Origin: Muribaculaceae bacterium
GTDB lineage: Bacteria > Bacteroidota > Bacteroidia > Bacteroidales > Muribaculaceae
Length of the DNA: 47,557 nucleotides
Assembly (NCBI GenBank): GCA_017547845.1
Contig: JAFYNZ010000027.1
Location: 1-47,557 of the forward strand
Reading direction: 5' to 3'
Position numbers and translations under genes: made by a program. The notes beneath the pieces are model-generated. The model saw nothing but the letters and a program-made list of their open reading frames with translations, searched no databases and was not told the DNA's origin. Positions 24,141 to 33,500 of the stretch are shown here, piece after piece (positions within the stretch are counted from its first letter, which is position 1; the number at the start of each line of letters is the position of its first letter).

Positions 24141-25388
24141 ATGATTGGACTTGCTGACTGCAACAACTTTTTCGTATCATGTGAACGCACCATCAATAAA
24201 GACCTTGAAGGTCGTGCAGTAGTCGTCATGAGCAACAACGATGGCTGTGCCATTGCCCGAAGCAATGAGGCTAAAGCATTGGGTATCAAGATGGGACAAC
24301 CGATGTTTGAGATTCGCCACCTTGTCAATTCGGGACAATTGGTCGCCCTATCAAGCAACTATGCTCTATATCACGAGATTAGCAATGTGGTGCATAAAAT
24401 TTTTCACAAATATGCTCCGACTGTCATAGACTATTCTGTCGATGAAGCTTTTTTCGACCTCACCGGTATACCTGTTGAAGCCCTTGACGAGATTGGTGCA
24501 AATATCTGCAACGAATGTCTATCAGAAGCCGGCATACCTGTCACTGTCGGTTTTTCGCACACCAAGACTCTTGCTAAGATTGCGTCAGAAATTGGCAAAA
24601 AGAGCAAACGTCGGGTTGTCACTCTCGTAGACCCTGTCGAAATCAATGACATTTTGTCTCGTACACCAATCAATGACGTGTGGGGCATCGGACGTCGCAC
24701 AGCTCGTAAACTCTACTTTGAGGGTATTCACACAGCCAAAAACTACATCGACTGCGACATTCACCACATCAAGCACCTCACCGGTATTAATGGAGTCAAA
24801 ACCCATAATGAATTGCGTATGATTCCATGCATTGACCTTGATGCATGCAATCGCCCGATTCAAAACTCAATCAGCGAGTCACGCACATTTTCAAGGGATA
24901 TTTCCGACTACGAAATTATTAAAACTCGCTTGACAACCTACACCACTCATTGCGCAACTCGTCTACGCAATATGAATTCGCAATGCTCTTCTGTAATAGT
25001 CTATTTAGCCACCAATCGTTTCCACACAAATGAGTCTCAGCAGTTTCCAAGTATCGAAATCAGACTCAACCAACCTTCCGGATCGACATCTCTGCTTGTA
25101 GAGGCTATGATTCAAGGACTTGACAAAATATTCGACCCAGCAATTGCCTACAAAAAAGCCGGAATTGTACTTGCCAACATATCTCCTATTAGAGCGACAA
25201 CGCCCTCGTTATTTGATCCGATTGAGGATAATACCGTCGACTCAAATCACCAACTAATGCAAGCCATTGATGAAATCAATCATTCATCGTCGGGTGGAGT
25301 CTTACGCCTTGCGTCGCAAATGGGCCTCGGCAAAATAGGGGAGTCCAGTGCTCTCTCATCATCTTTCCAGTTCCGTTCCAAGAAATAA
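24141..25388 (+). CDS. umuC: Y-family DNA polymerase UmuC-like
   Basis: A 415-residue translesion polymerase. The palm residues are present: D6 with C7-N8-N9-F10 in the ADCNNFF start, and D101-E102 in YSVDEAFFD. The fingers contain SNNDGCAIARSNEAK, and the little-finger region follows from about 230. The C-terminal segment (about 360-415, with LMQAIDEINHSS and GGVLRLASQMG) matches DUF4113, which marks the UmuC rather than DinB branch. No umuD homologue lies next to it, and upstream it is only 3 bases behind recQ. Its activity without a processed UmuD partner is open. Confidence 0.95.
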   Translation: MIGLADCNNFFVSCERTINKDLEGRAVVVMSNNDGCAIARSNEAKALGIKMGQPMFEIRHLVNSGQLVALSSNYALYHEISNVVHKIFHKYAPTVIDYSVDEAFFDLTGIPVEALDEIGANICNECLSEAGIPVTVGFSHTKTLAKIASEIGKKSKRRVVTLVDPVEINDILSRTPINDVWGIGRRTARKLYFEGIHTAKNYIDCDIHHIKHLTGINGVKTHNELRMIPCIDLDACNRPIQNSISESRTFSRDISDYEIIKTRLTTYTTHCATRLRNMNSQCSSVIVYLATNRFHTNESQQFPSIEIRLNQPSGSTSLLVEAMIQGLDKIFDPAIAYKKAGIVLANISPIRATTPSLFDPIEDNTVDSNHQLMQAIDEINHSSSGGVLRLASQMGLGKIGESSALSSSFQFRSKK

Positions 25389-25443
25389 TCCATCTGACTG
25401 ACAATGTGACAAAATGAATGGCACAATATGGTCTACATGTGCG

Positions 25444-25469
25444 AAACCATCACCCTTATGTGATGGTTT
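25444..25469 (+). terminator. Terminator hairpin after umuC
   Basis: AAACCATCAC and GTGATGGTTT form a perfect 10-bp stem around a 6-base loop, ending in TTTA. It separates the repair operon from htpG. Confidence 0.75.
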
Positions 25470-25499
25470 AAGCTAAGAACAGCAGCTAAAAGTAGCAAA

Positions 25500-25515
25500 T
25501 GGCATAGTATTTGTA
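25500..25515 (+). promoter_or_regulatory. Candidate sigma-54-like promoter of htpG
   Basis: TGGCATAGTATTTGTA has GG-N10-GT, close to the RpoN -24/-12 form (one mismatch at the -12 C). It predicts a start near 25526 and a 30-base leader. No TAnnTTTG element is seen upstream of htpG. The motif TGACA-ATG-TGACA at 25399-25411 is about 90 bases further up. Confidence 0.45.
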
Positions 25516-25555
25516 AAATGGTGGACAAAAAAATAAAATCAAAACACTTAAAAAT

Positions 25556-27574
25556 ATGACAACCGGTAAAATTGGTGTTACTACGGAAAATATTTTCCCT
25601 GTAATCAAGAAATTTTTGTATTCAGACCACGAAATTTTCCTTCGTGAATTGGTCTCAAACGCCATCGATGCTTCTCAAAAACTTAAGACACTCGCTTCTG
25701 TGGGTGAATTTAAAGGAGAAATAGGGGAGTTATCGGTCAAAGTGAGCATTGACTCTGAAAATGGAACACTTACTGTTTCTGACAGAGGTCTCGGTATGGA
25801 TGCCGAAGATATCGACAAATATATCAACCAAATAGCATTCTCCGGTGCGGAAGAATTTTTGGCCAAGTATAAGGATACAGCCAACTCCATTATCGGCCAC
25901 TTCGGTCTCGGTTTCTACTCAGCTTTCATGGTATCAAAGAAGGTTGAAATCCGCTCTTTATCTTATAAAGATGGTGCAAAAGCTGTAGCGTGGGAATGCG
26001 ATGGTTCTCCTGAATACAAATTGACAGAGTGTGACAAGACAGAACGAGGCACCGACATCATTCTATACATCGACGATGATTCAAAAGAATTTCTCGAAAA
26101 GTCTCGCATCGAGACTCTTCTAAAAAAATACTGTCGTTTCCTCCCTGTACCTGTAATATTTGGTAAAGAACAAGAGTGGAAAGACGGCAACTATGTCGAT
26201 ACAGACAAGGATAGGGTAATCAACTCTGTAGAACCACTTTGGGCTAAGAAACCATCTGAATTGAAAGATGAGGATTACCTCAACTTCTATCATGAGTTGA
26301 TGCCGGGTATGGAAGATCCGATGTTTTGGATTCACCTCAATGTCGACTATCCATTCACATTGACAGGTGTGCTCTATTTCCCAAAGATTAAGAACAACAT
26401 CGACATTCAGAAAAACCGCATTCAACTCTATTGCAACCAAGTATACGTCACAGACCAAGTCGAAGGTGTAGTGCCTGAATTTATGATGCTTATGCAAGGT
26501 GTAATCGACTCTCCGGATATTCCTCTCAACGTATCCCGAAGCTACCTCCAAGCAGACGGTCAGGTGAAGAAGATATCTTCATATATCTCTAAGAAGGTGT
26601 CGGAACGTCTTGACAAAATGTTCAAAGAGGATAGAGCTGAATTTGAAAAGAAATGGGACGACATCAAGATTTTCATCGAATACGGTATGCTTTCAGATGA
26701 AAAATTCTGCGACTCTGCACGCAAATATGCCTTGCTTAAAGACTCAGAAGGAAAGTATTTCACATTTGAAGAATATAAGACACTAGTCGAATCAACTCAG
26801 ACCGACAAAGACGGTAATATCATATATCTCTACGCCACAGATTGTGAAGCTCAATACTCTTATATCCAATCTGCTAAGAGCAAAGGTTATAGCGTCTTGA
26901 CAATGGACGGTCAGCTTGACAGCCATTTCGTATCACTACTTGAGCACAAACTTGAGAAGACTCATCTTGTCAGAGTGGACGCAGACATCATCGACCGCCT
27001 GATTGTAAAAGACGATGCATTGAAAGTTGACCTTACTGCAGAGCAAATCGAAATCGCCAGTGACCTCTTTAAATCTCAGTTGCCAACTATCGAAAAAACT
27101 GAGTTCTTCGTTCAACTCGAAGCTCTCAGCCAACAAGAAACCCCGGCAATTGTGACTCAAAACGAGCACATGCGCAGATTTAAAGAGATGTCGGCAATGA
27201 ATCCGGGCATGAACTTCTATGGTGAAATGCCTGACAACTACTCATTGACCATCAACTGCGACAATGCATCAGTCAAGAAAATTATCACTGAGGCATGCTC
27301 TGCTATTGAAGAAAAAATTGCTCCTCTTCGCAATGAAATCAATCAGCTTAACTCTTCAATCGAAGAAGCACGCAAAGCCGATGAGAAGGCAGACACATCT
27401 GATAACGAAGCTAAGGTAGCAGAACTTCGCAAGCAACAAGGAGACATAATCGCCCAATATGCAACAACAATTCCGACTATCAAGCAGATTATCGATCTAT
27501 CACTCTTGCAGTCGGGATTGCTTAAAGCACAAAGTCTTGACGATTTCATCCGTCGTTCTTACTCATTGCTCTAA
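25556..27574 (+). CDS. htpG: Chaperone HtpG (Hsp90)
   Basis: A 672-residue Hsp90 chaperone. The GHKL ATPase domain at the N-terminus shows ELVSNAIDAS at 31-40, DRGLGMDAED near 78, and GHFGLGFYSAFMV near 115. The middle domain has the LPLNVSRSYLQ type segment (DIPLNVSRSYLQ near 320), and the C-terminal dimerisation domain includes an Ala/Glu/Lys-rich coiled segment at about 595-640 that is longer than in E. coli HtpG, as in other Bacteroidetes. The gene is monocistronic between two hairpin terminators. It shares an upstream sequence style with dnaK (GG-N10-GC/GT and TGACA repeats). Confidence 0.98.
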   Translation: MTTGKIGVTTENIFPVIKKFLYSDHEIFLRELVSNAIDASQKLKTLASVGEFKGEIGELSVKVSIDSENGTLTVSDRGLGMDAEDIDKYINQIAFSGAEEFLAKYKDTANSIIGHFGLGFYSAFMVSKKVEIRSLSYKDGAKAVAWECDGSPEYKLTECDKTERGTDIILYIDDDSKEFLEKSRIETLLKKYCRFLPVPVIFGKEQEWKDGNYVDTDKDRVINSVEPLWAKKPSELKDEDYLNFYHELMPGMEDPMFWIHLNVDYPFTLTGVLYFPKIKNNIDIQKNRIQLYCNQVYVTDQVEGVVPEFMMLMQGVIDSPDIPLNVSRSYLQADGQVKKISSYISKKVSERLDKMFKEDRAEFEKKWDDIKIFIEYGMLSDEKFCDSARKYALLKDSEGKYFTFEEYKTLVESTQTDKDGNIIYLYATDCEAQYSYIQSAKSKGYSVLTMDGQLDSHFVSLLEHKLEKTHLVRVDADIIDRLIVKDDALKVDLTAEQIEIASDLFKSQLPTIEKTEFFVQLEALSQQETPAIVTQNEHMRRFKEMSAMNPGMNFYGEMPDNYSLTINCDNASVKKIITEACSAIEEKIAPLRNEINQLNSSIEEARKADEKADTSDNEAKVAELRKQQGDIIAQYATTIPTIKQIIDLSLLQSGLLKAQSLDDFIRRSYSLL

Positions 27575-27623
27575 CCAATCGGACTGATACACTTACAGTT
27601 ATACATCGGTAAATAAATCAAAT

Positions 27624-27660
27624 GACCGGGGTCGCATCCAAGCAACTCCGGTCTTTTTTT
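27624..27660 (+). terminator. Terminator of htpG
   Basis: GACCGGGG and CTCCGGTC form an 8-bp stem with one mismatch around a 14-base loop, followed by seven T. Confidence 0.9.
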
Positions 27661-27725
27661 ATGTTTCATAATAATCTGACTTGTAAATAAGAGTCTAAAC
27701 AATGCCCTGCATGGGGCATGGTGCG

Positions 27726-28427
27726 TTAGCCGAAACGAGCAATCTGGCGCAACTGATACTCATTAGTGATTTTGATGCGTCTGCCATCTACTACGATCAA
27801 TTTTTCGTTAACAAAACCACTAAGTGTACGAATAGCGTTAGAGGTAGTCATATTTGACAAGTTTGCCAAATCTTCACGACTCATATATATCTTAAGCGTC
27901 TGATTGTCATCTTCTAATCCATAATTATCGCGAAGTATTAAGATAGCTTCCGCAAGTCGACCACGAATGTGTTTCTGAGTAAGATTGACAATCTTAGTAT
28001 CTGAGCCACCAAGGTTGCGCGACAACTCATGGATGAAAAACATGGCCAAATCATTGTTTTTTCTAATCAACTGCTCAACAATCTTCATTGGAATATAACC
28101 AAGCGTAGATGCTTCAAAAGCAGCAACACTCGAAACATATGCTTCTCGAGCGAAATAGGCTCGATAGCCGAAGTATTGAACAGGGCGGAAAAGACGTAGG
28201 ATTTGAGTTCTATCGCCTACACCATTTTTGTACATCTTCACTTTGCCATCGAGAAGAATCCAGAGATTCATCGGCTCATCATTTTCAGCGTAAATAATCT
28301 GATTTTTCTTAAAGCTTCTAACCGAAAAATTTTCCACCACGACACGCTTGTCCTCAGGAGTGAGAACTTTCCATAGTTCGCTTAGGTCCTTCTTAATAAT
28401 GGCCTCTAATTCGCTTTTTCTTATCAT
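27726..28427 (-). CDS. Crp/Fnr-family transcriptional regulator
   Basis: A 233-residue regulator. An N-terminal cyclic-nucleotide-binding-like beta-roll (about 20-135; NQIIYAENDEPMNLWILLDG near 42-61) is followed by a long dimer helix and a C-terminal winged helix (about 160-230) with SREDLANLSNMTTSNAIRTL as helix-turn-helix. The cAMP-binding arginine/serine phosphate cassette of E. coli CRP is not evident, nor are Fnr cluster cysteines, so the effector is unknown. It is divergent from the DAHP synthase gene. Two copies of TTTTAAAACAC flank its own promoter, which suggests autoregulation. Confidence 0.9.
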   Translation of the reverse strand: MIRKSELEAIIKKDLSELWKVLTPEDKRVVVENFSVRSFKKNQIIYAENDEPMNLWILLDGKVKMYKNGVGDRTQILRLFRPVQYFGYRAYFAREAYVSSVAAFEASTLGYIPMKIVEQLIRKNNDLAMFFIHELSRNLGGSDTKIVNLTQKHIRGRLAEAILILRDNYGLEDDNQTLKIYMSREDLANLSNMTTSNAIRTLSGFVNEKLIVVDGRRIKITNEYQLRQIARFG

Positions 28428-28452
28428 TTTTTCGTCTAAATGGCTGAATTAT

Positions 28453-28490
28453 GTTTTAAAACACAAATATACAACATTATTTTAAAACAC
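28453..28490. promoter_or_regulatory. Repeated TTTTAAAACAC sites at the regulator promoter
   Basis: TTTTAAAACAC occurs at 28454-28464 and 28480-28490. The first copy lies within the palindrome GTTTTAAAAC (28453-28462). The two copies are 26 bases apart and bracket the -7 element of the Crp/Fnr gene. They are candidate operator sites. Confidence 0.4.
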
Positions 28491-28494
28491 ACAA
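28464..28494 (-). promoter_or_regulatory. Promoter of the Crp/Fnr-family gene
   Basis: On the minus strand TTG (28494-28492), 20 bases, then TATATTTG (28471-28464), with a leader of about 30 bases. Confidence 0.7.
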
Positions 28495-28550
28495 CACTCA
28501 ATCTCAGAATAAGCAAAAAATTGGATAAATTGAGAGATTTAGATAGGGGA

Positions 28551-28582
28551 TTTGTCGAAGTTAGTATTTTTTTGTATTTTTG
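28551..28582 (+). promoter_or_regulatory. Promoter of the DAHP synthase-SDR unit
   Basis: TTTG (28551-28554), exactly 20 bases, then TATTTTTG and C (28575-28583). It excludes the upstream ATG at 28440 and supports the start at 28608. Confidence 0.8.
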
Positions 28583-28607
28583 CAGTAACGTAAAGCAACA
28601 GTTATCA

Positions 28608-29687
28608 ATGAATGGATTCAAACCTATAATATCTGATGACGGTCAGACACAGCAACCTCTGATCATAGCCGGTCCATGCAGTGCAGAGTCGCAAGAACAA
28701 GTACTGCAGACTGCAAGCATACTTAAAGAAGCCGGTATCAGCATTTTCAGAGCAGGAATATGGAAGCCACGCACCAAACCGGGCGGTTGGGAAGGCATTG
28801 GATCAGAAGGTTTATTGTGGTTGAGAATGGTTAAGAGTAATTATGGAATGAAGGTTGCGACAGAAGTTGCATGCCGTCAGCACGTGATAGAAGCTATATC
28901 ATCAGGCGTTGACATTATCTGGGTAGGTGCACGGACATGTGCCAACCCTTTTGCAATGCAAGAGATAGCCGACACGCTTGAAATGCTTGCGGTCGATATT
29001 CCGGTGCTTATCAAAAACCCTGTCAACCCCGACATAGAATTATGGATTGGAGGCATTGAGCGCATCTACAATGCAGGTATTAGACGCATCTGTGCTGTGC
29101 ATCGCGGTTTTAGCGTATATGGTAAGCAAATCTATCGCAATCAACCACAATGGCACCTTCCGATTGAACTTCATCGCCGTTTCCCGGACCTTCCTATTAT
29201 TCACGACCCAAGCCACGTCGGTGGAAAACGCGAATTTATATCGACACTTTCACAGCAAGCGTTGGACATGGGCTTTGACGGATTGATGATTGAAACACAT
29301 CCCGACCCCGACAAAGCTCTAAGCGATAAAAATCAACAGATAACTCCCGACCGACTCGTAGAAATATTAGCCGAGCTTCAATGTCGCACCAAGGAACATT
29401 CCGACGAGTTGCTTAGTCAACTACGTCACCAGATTGATGACTGCGACCATGAACTGATGGAAGTATTGTCCAAACGTATGTCGATATGCCGACAGATAGG
29501 TCGTTACAAAAAGGACAATGGCATCTCTATCGTTCAAAACAAACGATACGATGAATTGCTATCGTCACGACTAACCCACGCTCAAGAGTTAGGCCTGTCA
29601 GACGATTTTATAAAAAGAGTATTAGAGTCAGTCCATTCGGAGAGTGTCCGCCAACAATCAGATATATTTAAAAACGAAAAGAATTAA
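28608..29687 (+). CDS. Bifunctional DAHP synthase / chorismate mutase
   Basis: A 359-residue fusion at the entrance and first branch of aromatic amino-acid synthesis. Residues 1-260 are a type I-beta DAHP synthase, joining phosphoenolpyruvate and erythrose 4-phosphate: IAGPCSAES near 20-28, FRAGIWKPRTKPGG near 47-60, GARTCANPF near 106, HDPSHVGGKRE near 204 and ETHPDPDKALSD near 228. Residues 265-350 are an AroQ-type chorismate mutase, converting chorismate to prephenate: LRHQIDDCDHELMEVLSKRM and IGRYKKDNGI. This fusion is standard in Bacteroidetes. The ATG at 28608 is chosen from the promoter position. Confidence 0.95.
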   Translation: MNGFKPIISDDGQTQQPLIIAGPCSAESQEQVLQTASILKEAGISIFRAGIWKPRTKPGGWEGIGSEGLLWLRMVKSNYGMKVATEVACRQHVIEAISSGVDIIWVGARTCANPFAMQEIADTLEMLAVDIPVLIKNPVNPDIELWIGGIERIYNAGIRRICAVHRGFSVYGKQIYRNQPQWHLPIELHRRFPDLPIIHDPSHVGGKREFISTLSQQALDMGFDGLMIETHPDPDKALSDKNQQITPDRLVEILAELQCRTKEHSDELLSQLRHQIDDCDHELMEVLSKRMSICRQIGRYKKDNGISIVQNKRYDELLSSRLTHAQELGLSDDFIKRVLESVHSESVRQQSDIFKNEKN

Positions 29688-30433
29688 TGTCAGCACAACG
29701 TATCATAATAGTCGGAGCTTCATCCGGCATCGGCAAGGAATTAGCCATTGGTTTTCTTGAAAAAGGGTGGAAAGTGGGTCTTGCATCACGCAATGTTGCA
29801 AGCCTCAAAGAGGTCTGTGAAAAATACCCTAATCAATCAGCTTATGAGCAAATCGACATCACATCAGAAGATGCCATCAACAACGTTGAGAAATTGGTTG
29901 ATAAACTTGGAGGTATCGACATCTATTTCCATTGCTCGGGTATAGGTTCTCAAAACACAACTATCGACATTAAAGTGGAAGAATCCATCTGCCAGACCAA
30001 TGTTGTAGGATTTACTCGCATGATCGATTGGGCCTACAATTACTTTAAGAAATCTGGCAGAAAAGGACAGATATGTGTCATCTCTTCAATTGCCGGAACT
30101 AAAGGATTGGCAGTTTCCCCTGCATATAGTGCTACAAAACGCTACCAAAATATCTATATCGAGTGTCTCGAACAATTGTCCCACATGCAAAATGTCGACA
30201 TCAGTTTTACAGATATCCGCCCCGGATTTGTTAAAACAGCATTGCTGAATGATGGCAACAACTATCCGATGCTCATGACTGCACCATACGCAGCCAAGAA
30301 GATTATACGAGCAATCATCAAGAAAAAGAGAGTGGCGATAATCGATTGGAAATATGCTATTTTAGTAGGTTTTTGGAGATTGATTCCACGATGGTTGTGG
30401 GTGAGAATACCTGTGAAGACAAGTAAAAAATAG
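29687..30433 (+). CDS. SDR-family oxidoreductase
   Basis: A 248-residue short-chain dehydrogenase/reductase. The NAD(P) site is GASSGIG at 10-16, CSGIG near 83 replaces the NNAG motif, and the catalytic residues are S133 or S134, Y147 and K151 (YSATK). The C-terminus is basic with a hydrophobic stretch (FWRLIPRWLWVRIPV), suggesting membrane association. The ATG overlaps the DAHP synthase stop by one base (TAATG), so the two are translationally coupled. The substrate is unknown. Confidence 0.9.
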   Translation: MSAQRIIIVGASSGIGKELAIGFLEKGWKVGLASRNVASLKEVCEKYPNQSAYEQIDITSEDAINNVEKLVDKLGGIDIYFHCSGIGSQNTTIDIKVEESICQTNVVGFTRMIDWAYNYFKKSGRKGQICVISSIAGTKGLAVSPAYSATKRYQNIYIECLEQLSHMQNVDISFTDIRPGFVKTALLNDGNNYPMLMTAPYAAKKIIRAIIKKKRVAIIDWKYAILVGFWRLIPRWLWVRIPVKTSKK

Positions 30434-30468
30434 AAGCATTGTCTCAATCAATGTTGTCGATAACTTTT

Positions 30469-30500
30469 TTTGCCATTAACCATTAAATTACTTAATTTTG
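30469..30500 (+). promoter_or_regulatory. Promoter of dnaE
   Basis: TTTG (30469-30472), exactly 20 bases, then TAATTTTG (30493-30500), with a leader of about 60 bases. Confidence 0.8.
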
Positions 30501-30566
30501 TAGCGACAAATAACCACACCGCATGGTTGATTTTGTTGAAAAATTTCACTTACAATTTTCAATGAC

Positions 30567-33500
30567 ATGACACAATTTACACATTTACATGTCCACTCTC
30601 AATACTCACTACTTGATGGCCAAGCAGCCATCAATAAACTTGTGGACAAAGCAATTGCTGACGGCCAAAGAGGTATTGCATTGACTGACCATGGCAACAT
30701 GTTTGGTATCAAGGAGTTGTTCAACTACGTCAAGAAGAAAAACAAAGAACTTGATGCCGACAATCAATTCAAACCAATCTTGGGTTGTGAGATGTATGTT
30801 GCTAAAAATTCACTAAAAGATCGTGACGATAAGTCAGACAAAGGTTATCACCTTATAGTATTAGCGAAAAACAAACAAGGCTACCACAACCTTGTGAAAC
30901 TCGTAAGTCAAGCATGGACAGAAGGATATTACTACCACCCACGAACAGACAAAGAAGCCTTGGCCGCTCATAGCGAGGGGCTTATCATCTGCTCTGCTTG
31001 TCTTGGTGGTGAAATTCCCCAATACATCATCAACGGCCAATACAAAGAAGCCGAAGAGAGAATGCTATGGTACAAAAGCATATTCGGCGAAGACTACTAT
31101 GTGGAACTTCAACGCCATCGCACATTTAAACATAATGCTAACACAGAGGTTTACGAGGAGCAGGTAAAGGTAAACGCAGTGCTTATAGAGATGGCTCGCA
31201 AACACAACATCAAGTTGATTGCAACCAATGATGTCCACTTCGTTAACGAAGAGGATTCTGAAGCACACGACAGACTCATCTGTATATCTACAGGCAAACG
31301 ATTTGGCGACCCATCGCGTATGCACTACACCAAGCAAGAGTGGCTTAAGTCGACAGCTGAAATGAACGAAATCTTTGAGGATATACCGGAAGCATTGGCA
31401 AACACCAACGAAATCCTTGATAAAGTCGAGGTTTACTCAATCGACCACTCGCCAATCATGCCCAACTATGAAATTCCTGCAAATTTCGGTACAGAAGAAG
31501 AATATCGCAATCGCATCACAGAAAAAGAACTCTTCGATGAATTTACCCAAGATGAAAACGGCAATGTAGTCCTCTCTCAAGAAGATGCAGAAAAGAAGAT
31601 CAAGACCCTTGGTGGATACGACAAACTCTACCGTATAAAGTTTGAAGCCGACTATTTGAAGAAATTGACTCTCGACGGAGCTCGTGTTCGCTATGGCGAC
31701 CCTCTACCTGATGATGTGGCAGAACGTCTCAATTTCGAACTACACATTATGAAGACAATGGGTTTCCCGGGTTACTTCTTGATTGTGCAAGATTTCATCA
31801 ATGTGGCACGCAAGGAGCTCGGTGTCAGCGTAGGTCCGGGTCGTGGTTCTGCAGCAGGTTCTGCAGCAGCCTACTGCTTGGGTATTACACAGATAGACCC
31901 TATCAAATATGACCTCCTTTTTGAGCGTTTCCTTAACCCCGACCGTATCTCTTTGCCTGATATCGATGTCGACTTTGATGATGATGGTCGTGGAGCTGTG
32001 TTGAAATATGTCACAGAGAAATATGGAGAAGAGAAGGTGGCTCACATCATCACCTATGGCACAATGGCAACCAAAATGGCTATTAAAGACGTGGCCAAAG
32101 TGCTTGAATTGCCACTTCCTGAATCCAACAGATTGGCGAAACTTGTACCTGACAAAATGCCTGAAATAGATGGTAAAGCACCTAAGCTCAATTTCGCAAA
32201 CTGCCTTAAATATATCAAAGACTTTGCCGCAGAAGCCCAAAGTTCGAATCCTGTGATACGAGAAGTAATGAAATACGCAGGACAACTTGAAGGCAATGTC
32301 AGAAACACCGGTGTGCATGCTTGTGGTGTGATTATCGGTCGAGACGATATCACCGACTGGGTGCCTGTGAGCGTAGCGACAGACTCTGATGGTTCAAAGA
32401 TACTTGTGACACAATACGAAGGTTCCGTTATCGAAGATACAGGCTTGATCAAAATGGACTTCCTTGGTCTTAAAACGCTGTCTATCATCATGGAAGCAGT
32501 GGAAAACATCAAGCGTCGACACGGAATCGAAATCGATATGGACAATATTCCTATTGATGACGAAAAGACCTACAAACTATATTGCGAAGGTCGCACTACA
32601 GGTACATTCCAGTTTGAATCTGCCGGTATGCAAAAGTATCTTCGCGAACTTCAACCATCAAAATTTGAAGACTTGATTGCGATGAATGCCTTGTATCGTC
32701 CGGGTCCGATGGCCTACATCCCGCAATTCATCGCTCGTAAACATGGTCACGAACCAATCGAATACGACATTCCGATCATGGAGAAATATCTCCAAGACAC
32801 CTATGGCATCACGGTCTATCAGGAGCAAGTCATGCTTCTATCGCGTCTTTTGGCCAACTTTACTCGTGGTGAAAGCGACGTCTTGCGTAAGGCCATGGGT
32901 AAGAAAATGATCGACAAGATGAACGAGTTGAAGAAAAAGTTCCTCGATGGTGGTCAAAAGAATGGACATAAGCCTGAAGTGCTTGATAAGATTTGGGCTG
33001 ACTGGGAAAAGTTTGCATCCTATGCATTCAACAAGAGTCACGCGACATGCTATAGCTGGGTGGCTTACCAGACAGCTTACTTAAAAGCAAACTATCCGGC
33101 AGAGTATATGGCCGGAGTCTTGAGTCGTAACTTGTCAAACTTGGCTAAGCTGACAATCTTCATGGACGAATGTAAAGCCATGAATATCGATGTTAAAGGT
33201 CCGGACATCAACGAATCTGTCCACAAGTTTGGTGTTACCGAGAATGGAGAAATCCGTTTTGGCCTCGAGGCGATTAAGAGTGTCGGCTCGAATGCTGTCG
33301 CATCTATTATTAAGGAACGCGAACAAAATGGACCATACAAGGACATCTTTGACTTCGTCGAACGTGTCAACCTCTCAGCTTGCAACAAGAGCACGATTGA
33401 AAGCTTAGCGTTTGCAGGAGCATTCGACTGCTTCCCGGAAATCAGACGAGAAATGTTCACAACAAAGATCAACGATATCCCTTGGTCGGAAATTCTCGTA

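Noticed and set aside
28440-28607. An upstream in-frame ATG that would add 56 residues to DAHP synthase
   Set aside because: The added part has no family similarity and contains the gene's own promoter (28551-28582), so it cannot be on the mRNA.
32238-32260. TTCGAATCC, which resembles a tRNA T-arm
   Set aside because: It lies within the dnaE coding region and no acceptor, D or anticodon arms can be built around it.
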